This document shows, in pieces, positions 32,335 through 40,827 of a DNA stretch of 64,000 bases. Source of the stretch: HK1 sp965221725 (GTDB taxonomy: Bacteria; Pseudomonadota; Gammaproteobacteria; HK1); NCBI GenBank assembly GCA_965221725.1, contig OZ244909.1:186001-250000 (forward strand), read 5' to 3'. The position numbers and the translations under genes are program-made. How positions within the stretch are numbered: the stretch's first letter is position 1; the number at the start of each line of letters is the position of its first letter. The notes below the pieces were generated by a model that was not told where the DNA came from, searched no databases, and worked only from the letters and a program-made list of their open reading frames with translations.

Positions 32335-34635
32335 TCAGTCCGCGGCTTCCGGGATACGCGCCTCTTCGAGCGCCTTCAGCACTCGGGGGGGCGACATCGG
32401 CAGATCCGTGAACCGAATCCCGAGAGCGCCCTCCACCGCATTGGCGATAGCGGCCATGGGCGGCACGATCGGTGTCTCGCCGACGCCGCGCACGCCGTAG
32501 GGATGGGTGGGGTTCGCGACCTCCACGATCACGGTGTCGATCATGGGTACGTCGGAGCAGACCGGAATACGGTAGTCGAGGAACCCGGGGTTCTGGAGTC
32601 TCCCGTCTTCGTCGTACACGTACTCCTCGTTCAGCGCCCAGCCGATACCCTGCACCGCCCCTCCCTGCAACTGGCCTTCCACGTAGCTCGGATGCACGGC
32701 CTTGCCGGCATCCTGGATGACCGTGTACCGCTCGATGGTCACCCGCCCCGTTTCGCGGTCGACGTCGACATCAACGAGGTGCGTCCCGAAGCTCGGGCCG
32801 GCGCCCTGGGCGTTGATCTGGGCGCGGCCGACAATCGGCCCGCCGGTCTTGCCCGCAACGCCGGCAAGATCCGCAAGCGTGAGCGGATCGAATTCCCCGG
32901 CATTGGCCCCCGCCGGCCGGGCTTCGCCATCGACCCACTCGACGGCATCGGCGGAGATGTTCCAGATCTTCGCCGCCCGTTCGCAGAGCTGCCCGATCAT
33001 GTCCCGGGACGCCTCGATCACCGCCATGCCGCTCGCGAACGCAGTCCGGCTGCCTCCGGTGAGAAAGGTATAGCCCAGCGTGCTGGTGTCTCCGATCAGG
33101 GGCCGAATCTTCTCCACGTCCACGCCGAGCGTCTCCGCCGCCTGCAGGCAGAGCGCCGCCCGCGAGCCGCCGATGTCCGGAGTTCCCGCGACGAGCGCGA
33201 TGGTGCCGTCCTCGCCGAGATTGAGCGTCGCGCACGTCTCGCCGCCGATGTTGAACCAGAACCCGGATGCCACGCCTCGACCCCGGCCCGGTGCAAGCGG
33301 GGCTCGGTAGTGCGCGTGGGATCGGGCCGCGTCCAGAGTCTCGGCCAGCCCGATCGGCCCGAACGTCGGCCCATAGGCGGCCCGGGTTCCTTCCCGCGCC
33401 GCGTTCTTCAGCCTGAGCTCTATCGGATCCATCCCGATTCTCTTGGCGAGTTCGTCGATGACGGATTCGACCGCGTACTCGGACTGGGGAGCGCCGGGCG
33501 CACGGTAGGCCGCCACCTTGGGCCGGTTGACCACCACGTCGTAGCCCGTCACCTTCACATGCTCGATATCGTAGGGCGCGAATGCGCACATGCAGCCCGG
33601 CTGCACCGGCGATCCCTGAAACGCCCCCGCCTGGTACTTCAGCTCCGCCTCTCCCGCGGTGATTCGGCCGTCCTTCGTCACCCCCACCCGGACCCGGGCC
33701 CGGGTGCCCGGAGCGGGGCCGGAGGCGCGGAAGACCTCCTCCCGCGACATGGTCATCTTCACGGGATGCCCGGACTTGCGCGACAGGGCGAGCGCGAGCG
33801 GCTCCAGATACACAACCGTCTTCCCGCCGAAACCGCCGCCGATTTCGGATGCGGTGACCCGGAGCTTCGACACCTCCATTCCCAGGAGCTTCGCGCAGTG
33901 TCCGCGCACCACGAAGTGGCCCTGGGTGGTGCACCAGAGGTCGGCTTGGCCGTCCTCGGCAACGCTCGCGACGCACGAATGTGGCTCGATGTAGCCCTGA
34001 TGCACGGGCTGCGTGCTGAATTCGCGTTCGACGATCACCTCCGCCTCCGCGAAGCCCGTCTCGATGTCGCCATGCGCGAACTCGACCACCTTGGCCACGT
34101 TGGACGGTGCCGACGGCGGCGGTTCCACCCCGACCGTGATCATGTCCTCGTGCAGCAGTGGCGCACCCGGGGTCATCGCCTCGACAACATCGAGGACATG
34201 TGGGAGCACCTCGTAGTCGACCCTGATCAGATCCAGTGCCTCCCGTGCGGCCTTCTCGCTCGTGGCCGCCACCGCGGCCACCGGATGTCCCTCGAACAGC
34301 GTCTTCTCGCGCGCCATCACGTTGCGCACGACGTCTCGGTAGTTGACCAGCATCTCTCCCGCCGGCACGAACTCCGAGGGGAGATCGTCGAAGTCGTCGC
34401 GTGTGACGACCGCCTTCACGCCTGGAAGCGCAAGGGCCGCGGAGGTGTCGATGGAACGAATGCGGGCATGGGCATGGGGGCTGCGAAGCACCCTGCCCGC
34501 GAGCATGTTCGGAAGGTGGAGGTCGGCCCCGAATCGGGCCCGGCCGGTCACCTTGTCGACGCCGTCGGGTCGCACCGGCCGGGTTCCGATCCATCGGGTC
34601 CCGCCGTTCGTCGTTGCCCTGGTTTGCGCAGCCAT
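32335..34635 (-). CDS. Molybdenum hydroxylase large subunit (xanthine dehydrogenase family)
   Basis: A 766-residue molybdopterin-binding subunit. N-terminal a/b hammerhead domain (RPVRPDGVDKVTGRARFGAD, about residues 20-130), then cofactor segments EIGGGFGGK, QPVHQGYIEPHSC, AYRAPGAPQSEYAVES and QGGAVQGIGWAL, and the catalytic Glu in GVRGVGETP near the end. The aldehyde/xanthine dehydrogenase fold is certain; the substrate is not. It lacks the CO dehydrogenase form I active-site loop with the catalytic Cys, so CO oxidation is unlikely. It starts 3 bp after the iron-sulphur subunit gene. Confidence 0.92.
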   Translation of the reverse strand: MAAQTRATTNGGTRWIGTRPVRPDGVDKVTGRARFGADLHLPNMLAGRVLRSPHAHARIRSIDTSAALALPGVKAVVTRDDFDDLPSEFVPAGEMLVNYRDVVRNVMAREKTLFEGHPVAAVAATSEKAAREALDLIRVDYEVLPHVLDVVEAMTPGAPLLHEDMITVGVEPPPSAPSNVAKVVEFAHGDIETGFAEAEVIVEREFSTQPVHQGYIEPHSCVASVAEDGQADLWCTTQGHFVVRGHCAKLLGMEVSKLRVTASEIGGGFGGKTVVYLEPLALALSRKSGHPVKMTMSREEVFRASGPAPGTRARVRVGVTKDGRITAGEAELKYQAGAFQGSPVQPGCMCAFAPYDIEHVKVTGYDVVVNRPKVAAYRAPGAPQSEYAVESVIDELAKRIGMDPIELRLKNAAREGTRAAYGPTFGPIGLAETLDAARSHAHYRAPLAPGRGRGVASGFWFNIGGETCATLNLGEDGTIALVAGTPDIGGSRAALCLQAAETLGVDVEKIRPLIGDTSTLGYTFLTGGSRTAFASGMAVIEASRDMIGQLCERAAKIWNISADAVEWVDGEARPAGANAGEFDPLTLADLAGVAGKTGGPIVGRAQINAQGAGPSFGTHLVDVDVDRETGRVTIERYTVIQDAGKAVHPSYVEGQLQGGAVQGIGWALNEEYVYDEDGRLQNPGFLDYRIPVCSDVPMIDTVIVEVANPTHPYGVRGVGETPIVPPMAAIANAVEGALGIRFTDLPMSPPRVLKALEEARIPEAAD

Positions 34636-34638
34636 CGT

Positions 34639-35115
34639 TCAACCTCCTCGCATTTCCTGCGCCGCGTCCAGAACGGCGCGCACGATCTTGTCGTAGCCGG
34701 TGCAGCGGCAGAGATTGCCGGCCAGCCAGTATCGGACCTCGGTCTCGGTAGGATCGGGGTTGCGCTCCAGCAGCGACTTCGCCGCCACCAGGAACCCCGG
34801 GGTACATACCCCGCACTGAAGCGCCGCATGCTCCAGAAACTTGGTTTGCAGCGGATGGAGCCGGTCCCCGCCTGCCATCCCCTCGATGGTCTCGATCGAG
34901 TGCCCCTGCGCCTCCACCCCCAGCATCAGGCACGCGCAGACCAGGCGCCCGTCGACGATGATGCTGCACGCCCCGCAGTCGCCGGACGCGCATCCTTCCT
35001 TGCTGCCGGTCAGGTGCAGCTCGTCCCTGAGAACATCCAGCAACGTCTGCTCGATGTCGCAGAGAAACTCGACGGGGTCTCCGTTGACGGTGGTGATGAC
35101 GTGTGCTCTGGCCAT
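34639..35115 (-). CDS. Molybdenum hydroxylase [2Fe-2S] subunit
   Basis: A 158-residue small subunit with a plant-type cluster (GCASGDCGACSIIVDG, then CAC) in the N-terminal half and the second helical-domain cluster (QCGVCTPGF and LCRCTGYDKIV) in the C-terminal half. It carries electrons from the molybdenum centre to the FAD subunit. ATG 35115 has GGGAGGC upstream and overlaps the stop of the FAD subunit gene. Confidence 0.95.
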   Translation of the reverse strand: MARAHVITTVNGDPVEFLCDIEQTLLDVLRDELHLTGSKEGCASGDCGACSIIVDGRLVCACLMLGVEAQGHSIETIEGMAGGDRLHPLQTKFLEHAALQCGVCTPGFLVAAKSLLERNPDPTETEVRYWLAGNLCRCTGYDKIVRAVLDAAQEMRGG

Positions 35116-35978
35116 CAGCGTGCCTCCCTGGCTCTGGTGGCGGCGATGTGCGCCGCTCGCGTCGCCAGCACCCCGGCGACCTTTGTCCGGTACTCGGCCG
35201 TGCCGCGCTTGTCGTCGATGGGCCGGCATGCGGCCCGAACGGCGGCGGCCATCGCCTCCATCGCCGACTCGTCGCACTCGGTGCCGACCAGCGCCGCACC
35301 GGCTTCCTCGACGCATACCACCGTCGGGGCGACCGCGCCGAGAGCGACCCGGGCCGCGGTGCATCGTCCGCTCTCGTCCCGCGACAGGTTCACTCCGGCG
35401 CCCACCACTGCGATGTCCATTTCCGTGCGGGGGATGAACCGAAGGTAGGCGTCCGCCGAACCGGGCGGCGGGGCGGCGAGTTCGAGAGCGACGACGAATT
35501 CACCGTCCCCGAGCGAGAGCCGCCCCGGACCGGTGCACACGTCTTCGACGGGGACGCGGCGCATGCCGTCCGGGCCCGCGACCCGGCACACCGCGGCGGC
35601 GGCAACCAGGGCGGGGACGGTATCTGCGGCCGGAGATGCGTTGCAGAGGTTGCCTCCCAGCGACGCCCGCCCCTGGATCTGGGTCGAGCCGATCAGCTCG
35701 GCGGCTTCGACGACTCCGGGCCACAGCGATTTGGCCCGGGCATGTTCGCTCAGTTCGGCGCCGGTGACCGCCGCACCGATGACGAGCATGCCGTCTTCCT
35801 CGCGGATCTCCCGGCTTTCCCTGATGCGCTTGATGTCGACCACCAGCTCGGGGGCGATGACGCCGGCGCGGAGCTGTACGAGCAGGTCCGTCCCTCCGGC
35901 CAGGACCCGCCCCCTCGGTCCTCCGCCGGCAAGGAGCCCTACTGCCGCCTCGACGGATTCGGGTGCCTCGTATTGCAC
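35115..35978 (-). CDS. Molybdenum hydroxylase FAD subunit
   Basis: A 287-residue medium subunit of the CoxM/CutM type. FAD is bound by VLAGGTDLLVQLRAG near residue 26 and IQGRASLGGNLCNASPAAD near residue 100. The C-terminal CO-dehydrogenase flavoprotein domain follows. It is the first gene of the minus-strand operon FAD, Fe-S, large subunit and MoaD-like protein. A 14-bp perfect palindrome lies upstream at 36122-36163. Confidence 0.94.
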   Translation of the reverse strand: MQYEAPESVEAAVGLLAGGGPRGRVLAGGTDLLVQLRAGVIAPELVVDIKRIRESREIREEDGMLVIGAAVTGAELSEHARAKSLWPGVVEAAELIGSTQIQGRASLGGNLCNASPAADTVPALVAAAAVCRVAGPDGMRRVPVEDVCTGPGRLSLGDGEFVVALELAAPPPGSADAYLRFIPRTEMDIAVVGAGVNLSRDESGRCTAARVALGAVAPTVVCVEEAGAALVGTECDESAMEAMAAAVRAACRPIDDKRGTAEYRTKVAGVLATRAAHIAATRAREAR

Positions 35979-36121
35979 TCTCTGCCTCCTTGTTCATATT
36001 GATCGGGAGCGCCGCTTCACCCGCCGCCACGATCGTGAACGTCGACCGACCGAGCGGGTGTCGGTTTCGGCATCGGGCCGGGAGATCGCTCCGGAAATGC
36101 GAGAACTGCACTCGAGTCTGG

Positions 36122-36163
36122 CCCGGGGATTTCACTGATTCACGAACGGGTGAAATCCCCGGG
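36122..36163. repeat. Palindromic element, family 1
   Basis: Perfect 14-bp arms CCCGGGGATTTCAC (36122-36135) and GTGAAATCCCCGGG (36150-36163) around the loop TGATTCACGAACGG. It sits between the divergent molybdenum hydroxylase operon and the LLM oxidoreductase gene. The loop and right arm match 39267-39288. It could be a bidirectional terminator, operator or REP-like mobile palindrome. Confidence 0.85.
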
Positions 36164-36209
36164 TCGAGTACGATACCACGCCATGCGGTGAGCACCACGA
36201 GGAGTGTTC

Positions 36210-37232
36210 ATGCACTTCGATGCACCCATGCGGGAAGGCGTTCACCTGGCCGATGCCGGGGCGGAGGCGGCCCGGATCGAGCGGATGGGATTCGATGGGA
36301 TCTGGTCGTTCGAGATCGCCCACGATCCGTTCTTCCCGCTCCTCGAAGCGGCGCTTGCCACCGAGCGGCTCCGCCTCGGGACGAACATCGCGGTGGCGTT
36401 CGCGCGCACCCCGTTCTCGATGGCGACCAGTGCGTGGGATTTGCAGGCGGTCAGTCGCGGCCGTCTGCGACTCGGTCTGGACACCCAGGTGCGAGCCCAT
36501 GTCGAGCGCCGGTTTTCCGCCGAATTCGACCATCCCGCGGCTCGCATCATCGATTACATCGATTGCCTGCGGGCCATCTGGGCCACGTTTCAGACCGGAG
36601 CCCGCCCCCGCCACGAGGGGCGATTCCATCGGTTCACCCTGATCAACGACTTCTTCAACCCGGGTCCCATCGACCATCCCGACATTCCGGTGTACCTGGC
36701 CGGGGTGAATCCCCGAATGGCCACCGCCGCCGGCGAAGCCGCCGACGGATTCAGCGTGCACCCCATGCATTCGCCCGACTACCTCCGGGAGGTGATCCAC
36801 CCCGCTCTGGCCGAGGGCGCACGAAAGCGCGGCCGACCGGCGCGATCGCTCGCGGTACTGGCGAGCTGTTTCGTGGTGCGCGGGGAGACCGAGCGCGAAC
36901 GCCGGCGAACGGAACAGGAGGTCCGGCGGCAGATCGCGTTCTACGCGTCGACGCCGAGCTACCGGGCATTTCTCGAGTTCCACGGAGAGATCGACGTCGG
37001 GAAGCGGTTGAGCGCTCTCATGCGCGAGGGTCGCTTCGACGAGATGCCGATGCTCGTGAGCGACAGGCTGCTCGACGCGGTTGCGATCTCCGAATCCGAC
37101 GGCGATCTTGCGAAGAATCTGCGCACCCGCTACTCCGACGATCTCGTCCAGCGGATCGCGCTGTACGAGGGGGTTCCAGCGGATGCCGACGAGCAGCAGT
37201 GGCGCGTGTTCATAGATTCTGTTCGAAGATGA
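36210..37232 (+). CDS. LLM-class (luciferase-like) flavin/F420-dependent oxidoreductase
   Basis: A 340-residue TIM-barrel of the luciferase-like monooxygenase superfamily. Markers are ERMGFDGIWSFEIAHDPF, the LGTNIAVAFARTPF strand, GRLRLGLDTQVRAHVERRF, VYLAGVNPRMATAAGEAADG and the phosphate-binding end DDLVQRIALYEG. Subfamilies of this type are often annotated as F420-dependent, but cofactor use (FMN or F420) cannot be decided, and no F420 genes are visible. ATG 36210 has AGGAG five bases upstream; GTG 36204 lies inside that site. Single gene. Confidence 0.82.
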   Translation: MHFDAPMREGVHLADAGAEAARIERMGFDGIWSFEIAHDPFFPLLEAALATERLRLGTNIAVAFARTPFSMATSAWDLQAVSRGRLRLGLDTQVRAHVERRFSAEFDHPAARIIDYIDCLRAIWATFQTGARPRHEGRFHRFTLINDFFNPGPIDHPDIPVYLAGVNPRMATAAGEAADGFSVHPMHSPDYLREVIHPALAEGARKRGRPARSLAVLASCFVVRGETERERRRTEQEVRRQIAFYASTPSYRAFLEFHGEIDVGKRLSALMREGRFDEMPMLVSDRLLDAVAISESDGDLAKNLRTRYSDDLVQRIALYEGVPADADEQQWRVFIDSVRR

Positions 37233-37290
37233 TTATATGTATATCAATAATTTACTTCATATACATCAAGTCGATTAAAATAATTTCCGC
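37233..37290. other. AT-rich island with hairpin
   Basis: Directly after the LLM stop codon the base composition changes to about two thirds A+T. TGTATAT and ATATACA pair around a 13-base loop. It resembles in position the islands after galU and moaA but shares no clear sequence with them. Confidence 0.5.
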
Positions 37291-37372
37291 GTTCGACCAC
37301 CGCCCGCGGCACGACCGGCCCGTGAGTCGCACGAGGCCGGTGCGGGTGCTTCCTGCCGCTCCCGTCGGGTGG

Positions 37373-38350
37373 TCATGGCAGCAGCACGGTCGAACCCGTG
37401 GTCTGTCGCGACTCGAGCGCCCGGTGCGCATCCGCCGCTTCGGCGAGCGGGAAGGTCCGGTTGACGGTGATCCGCACTGCCCCGCTGCCGACCACATCGA
37501 ACAGCGCCCGCGCCGAGCTTTCGAGATCGGCGCGGGTCGCCGTGTAGGTCATCAACGTCGGTCGCGTCACGTACAACGACCCCCTGACCCCGAGCACTCC
37601 GATGTCGAAGGGATCGATCTTTCCCGACGACTGACCGAAGCTCACGAGGATTCCCCGGGGCTGAAGGCAGTCGAGGCTGCCCTCGAAGGTGTCGCGCCCC
37701 ACCGAATCGTAGACCACCGGAACTCCCGCGCCTTCGGTGATTTCCCGGACCCGCTCGGTGAAGTTCTCTCGCGTGTAGACGATCGGGTGATCGCATCCAT
37801 GGGCGCGCGCGAGTTCCGCCTTCTCGTCGCTGCCGACGGTGCCGATGACCGTCGCCCCGAGGTGCTTCGCCCATTGGCAGGCAATGAGGCCCACCCCTCC
37901 CGCCGCGGCGTGAAGCAGGATGGTGTCGCCGGACCGCACGGGACGGGTTCGCCGCAGCAGGTACTCGACGGTCATGCCCTGCAGCATCATCGCTGCGGCC
38001 TGTCGGGCGTCGATCCCGGCGGGAACTTTCACGACTTTCTCCGCCGGCACCAGGCGCGCTTGCGCGTACGCACCCACCGGAGGTGCCGCGTACGCAACCC
38101 GATCCCCCGTCACCAGCGAGTCGACGCCCTCCCCGACCGCCTCCACGACTCCGGCGCCCTCCAGGCCCGGAGAGAACGGGAGCGACGGCGCGGGATAGAG
38201 ACCGGTGCGGAAGTACACGTCGATGTAGTTGAGCCCCACCGCTTCGTGCCGGAGCCGGACCTCTCCCGGCCCGGGTGCCCCGACCTCGATGTCTTCCCAG
38301 CGCATCACTTCGGGGCCGCCGGTCTCGTGGATTCGAATCGCCTTGGTCAT
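37373..38350 (-). CDS. NADPH:quinone reductase (zinc-free MDR family)
   Basis: A 325-residue quinone oxidoreductase of the QorA type. N-terminal GroES-like domain with GLNYIDVYFRTGLY and PFSPGLEGAGVV, then the Rossmann NADPH site LLHAAAGGVGLIACQWAK near residue 145. The zinc-binding Cys set of alcohol dehydrogenases is missing, as expected of QorA. It reduces quinones by NADPH. ATG 38350 has GAGGAACAGGCTG upstream. The stop is 140 bp from the AT-rich island; the gene is single and convergent with the LLM gene. Confidence 0.92.
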   Translation of the reverse strand: MTKAIRIHETGGPEVMRWEDIEVGAPGPGEVRLRHEAVGLNYIDVYFRTGLYPAPSLPFSPGLEGAGVVEAVGEGVDSLVTGDRVAYAAPPVGAYAQARLVPAEKVVKVPAGIDARQAAAMMLQGMTVEYLLRRTRPVRSGDTILLHAAAGGVGLIACQWAKHLGATVIGTVGSDEKAELARAHGCDHPIVYTRENFTERVREITEGAGVPVVYDSVGRDTFEGSLDCLQPRGILVSFGQSSGKIDPFDIGVLGVRGSLYVTRPTLMTYTATRADLESSARALFDVVGSGAVRITVNRTFPLAEAADAHRALESRQTTGSTVLLP

Positions 38351-38427
38351 CAGCCTGTTCCTCGTGTCGATAGGGCGTTGTCGTGCGCGGCCCGGGCGCC
38401 GATCGTCGCTTTGTTTCGCCCTCGGAT

Positions 38428-38601
38428 TCAACGACTGATGTCATCGAATCCGGCGGCATATCCTTGTGCCGCCAGGTAAGCTCTGACCTGATTCTTGACC
38501 TCGCCCCGGTACACCGGCGCCTCGCGTCCCGGCCCCGCCACCGCCACCGCAATCGTGTCCTTGTGAACGTCCAATCCGACGTATGCGCTACACTCGTCCA
38601 T
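38428..38601 (-). mobile_element. IS110-family transposase, N-terminal remnant
   Basis: A 57-codon frame beginning MDECSAYVGLDVHKDTIAVA, the start of the RuvC-like DEDD domain of IS110-family transposases with its first catalytic Asp. The frame ends after KNQVRAYLAAQGYAAG and runs into a stop, so the rest of the DEDD domain and the C-terminal Ser domain are missing. A ribosome-binding site, GAGGAGGGCAAGTC, is still in place before ATG 38601. No other piece of the element was seen in the window. Confidence 0.8.
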
Positions 38602-38760
38602 GACTTGCCCTCCTCGTTGTGGCTCTGTGTCAACGGTCCTGCACCTCGAACATCACCCACGGGCATCGAGGCCAGGGCAGGTCAATCCATGATGTCCGAT
38701 CAGAGATTCACCGGCGCGCTCTCCCGGCGACACGAAGAATTCATGGGCCAAGGAGAATCC

Positions 38761-39246
38761 ATGGGTCGAATGGCGCTCCCCGGCTGGTTCTCGTCCCGCT
38801 CCCGTCTGGAGCGCAAGGCCGTGCATGCGTTTCGCCTCAAGAACTACCGCAGCGCGATCCGCCACCTGAACGCGCTTCTCGCTCATGTGGGCGAGAACCC
38901 CAACACGCTCCATGTCCTCGCGTTCTGCCACGAGCGCATCGGCGACGAGGATGCGGCGTTCGAGCATGCGATGCGGGCGGTGTCCGCCGACGAGCATCAT
39001 TTCGAGGCGTTGCGCCTGCTCGTTCGCCTCCACGTCCACCGCAGCGAGGAGGACGAGGCGCGCGCCTTCGCGCAGCGCGCGCTCTCTTCCCTGCCGCCGC
39101 CGGCCGTTCCCCGGACCCTCGGGCGGGCGGCCCGCCTCTTCGCGCGGGACCGCGATCCGTCCCTCGACGGCCACGACCGCGAGCTCCGCGAGTGGATTCG
39201 CTGGGCGCGGGCGTTCGTCGGACCCGATACGAGGCGAAGCGGGTAG
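38761..39246 (+). CDS. TPR-like protein of unknown function
   Basis: A 161-residue helical protein with two or three degenerate TPR units (RLKNYRSAIRHLNALLAHVG, NTLHVLAFCHERIGDEDAAF, and the ALRLLVRLHVHRSEEDEARA stretch). No signal peptide or membrane segment. ATG 38761 follows AAGGAGAATCC, a very good ribosome-binding site, so the longer frame from 38689 is unlikely. It may scaffold other proteins; neighbours give no clue. Between it and the IS110 remnant, 38602-38760 holds no gene. Confidence 0.75.
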   Translation: MGRMALPGWFSSRSRLERKAVHAFRLKNYRSAIRHLNALLAHVGENPNTLHVLAFCHERIGDEDAAFEHAMRAVSADEHHFEALRLLVRLHVHRSEEDEARAFAQRALSSLPPPAVPRTLGRAARLFARDRDPSLDGHDRELREWIRWARAFVGPDTRRSG

Positions 39247-39257
39247 ACTATCTCGTG

Positions 39258-39288
39258 AATTTCACCGCTTCGCGAACGGGTGAAATTT
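39258..39288. repeat. Palindromic element, family 1
   Basis: AATTTCACC (39258-39266) and GGTGAAATT (39279-39287) around CGCTTCGCGAAC. The loop and right arm match the element at 36122-36163 and the right arm at 15300-15327. It lies directly after the TPR-like gene. Confidence 0.8.
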
Positions 39289-39346
39289 CCGGATTGACTT
39301 GCCACGGCACGCTTCGTGCTGCGGCATCGGAACGGACCTTGAGCCC

Positions 39347-39880
39347 ATGATCTATTCCCTCGGCGATCGCCATGTGCGGATGCGCGGTGACTTCTACGTC
39401 GCCGACAACGCCGTCGTGGTCGGCTCCGTCATCCTTGGCCACGATGCGAGTGTCTGGTTCAACAGCGTCGTGCGCGGTGACAACGACCTGATCACCATCG
39501 GCGACGGCACCAATGTTCAGGACTCCGCGGTGCTCCATGTCGACGAAGGCGTGCCTCTCACCCTCGGTGCCAACGTGAGCGTGGGCCACCTCGCGATGCT
39601 GCACGGCTGCACGGTGGAGGACGGCGCGCTGGTCGGCATCAACGCGGTGGTGCTCAACCACGCGGTGATCGGCCGCGGCAGCCTGATCGGGGCTGGCGCG
39701 CTGGTTCCGGAGGGCAAGGTGATCCCGGAGCGCTCGCTCGCGGTGGGAACGCCGGCCCGGGTGGTGCGCACGCTGACCGAGGAGGATGCCGCCGATATCG
39801 AACGGATCGCCCGGCATTACGTCGAGAAGGCCCGACACTACCGCGCGACGCTGCGGGTGCAGGAGCGGAGCGAGCGATGA
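39347..39880 (+). CDS. Gamma-carbonic anhydrase family protein
   Basis: A 177-residue left-handed beta-helix of the YrdA/PaaY group, built from hexapeptide repeats from residue 20 to about 150. The three zinc His fall in AVLHVDEG and SVGHLAMLHGC. A C-terminal helix (ERIARHYVEKARHYRATL) packs on the trimer. Members act as carbonic anhydrases or thioesterases; which applies cannot be told. The stop overlaps the start of the deacetylase gene (ATGA), so the two are coupled. Confidence 0.9.
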   Translation: MIYSLGDRHVRMRGDFYVADNAVVVGSVILGHDASVWFNSVVRGDNDLITIGDGTNVQDSAVLHVDEGVPLTLGANVSVGHLAMLHGCTVEDGALVGINAVVLNHAVIGRGSLIGAGALVPEGKVIPERSLAVGTPARVVRTLTEEDAADIERIARHYVEKARHYRATLRVQERSER

Positions 39881-40827
39881 CGACGGGGTTTCTGTACGAC
39901 TCGCGTTTTCTCGAACACGACGCGGGCCGCGGCCATCCGGAGAGGCGCGAGCGGCTCGTGTCCACCATGGCCTGGCTCGAGGGCCTCGACTGGTTCGGCG
40001 ATCTGGCGCGCATCGAGGGAGCGCCGGCAGACCCGGCGTGGATCGAGACGGTCCACGACGCGAGTTACATCGCCCGCGCACAGGAGACGTGCCGCTCGGG
40101 GGCGTCGTTCCTGGACGTGGCCGATGTCGGCGTCTCGCGCCGGAGCAGCGACGTGGCCCTGCTTGCGGCGGGAGGTGCGCTCGCGCTGGCGGACGGCATC
40201 GTCGCCGGGGAGATCGCGAACGGCTTTGCCCTCAGCCGCCCGCCCGGCCACCACGCCGAGCGCGGCATGGCGCTCGGGTTCTGCCTGTTCAACAACGTGG
40301 CCATCGCCGCGCGCTACCTCCAGCGTACCCACGGCGTGGACAAGGTCCTGATCCTCGACTTCGACGTCCATCACGGCAACGGGACCCAGCACACCTTCGA
40401 GGAAGATCCGTCGGTGATGTACGCCAGCATCCACCAGTATCCGTACTATCCGGGCACCGGGGCGGCCTCCGAGACCGGCATCGGGCGCGGCGCCGGAGCG
40501 ACGGTCAACTGCCCGGTGCCGTCCGGCGCCGGGGACGAAGATTACGTGCAGGCGTTCGAGGAGCGCATCATTCCGGCCGCGAACGCCTTCGGCCCGGAGT
40601 TCGTGATCCTGTCGGCCGGGTTCGACGCGCATGCCGCCGACCCCCTCGCGCAGATCCGCGTGAGCACCGAGTGCTTCGGCTGGATGACGGAGAGGATCAT
40701 GGAACTCGCCGGCCGCCATGCCGGCGGGCGGGTGCTGTCGATGCTGGAGGGGGGATACAACGTCGAGGTGCTGCCGCGGTGCGTGGAGACGCATCTCGCG
40801 GTGCTGGCGGGTATCGATGCGTCGTGA
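39877..40827 (+). CDS. HDAC-family deacetylase (acetylpolyamine amidohydrolase type)
   Basis: A 316-residue arginase/deacetylase fold zinc hydrolase. The charge-relay pair is in RPPGHHAERGM, the zinc ligands in LDFDVHHGNGTQ and AGFDAHAADPLA, and the active-site lid in LEGGYNVEVLP. Bacterial members remove acetyl groups from polyamines, lysine residues or acetoin-related substrates. It is coupled to the gamma-carbonic anhydrase and its 3' end overlaps the proposed moxR start, so it is read in the same operon. Confidence 0.93.
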   Translation: MTTGFLYDSRFLEHDAGRGHPERRERLVSTMAWLEGLDWFGDLARIEGAPADPAWIETVHDASYIARAQETCRSGASFLDVADVGVSRRSSDVALLAAGGALALADGIVAGEIANGFALSRPPGHHAERGMALGFCLFNNVAIAARYLQRTHGVDKVLILDFDVHHGNGTQHTFEEDPSVMYASIHQYPYYPGTGAASETGIGRGAGATVNCPVPSGAGDEDYVQAFEERIIPAANAFGPEFVILSAGFDAHAADPLAQIRVSTECFGWMTERIMELAGRHAGGRVLSMLEGGYNVEVLPRCVETHLAVLAGIDAS

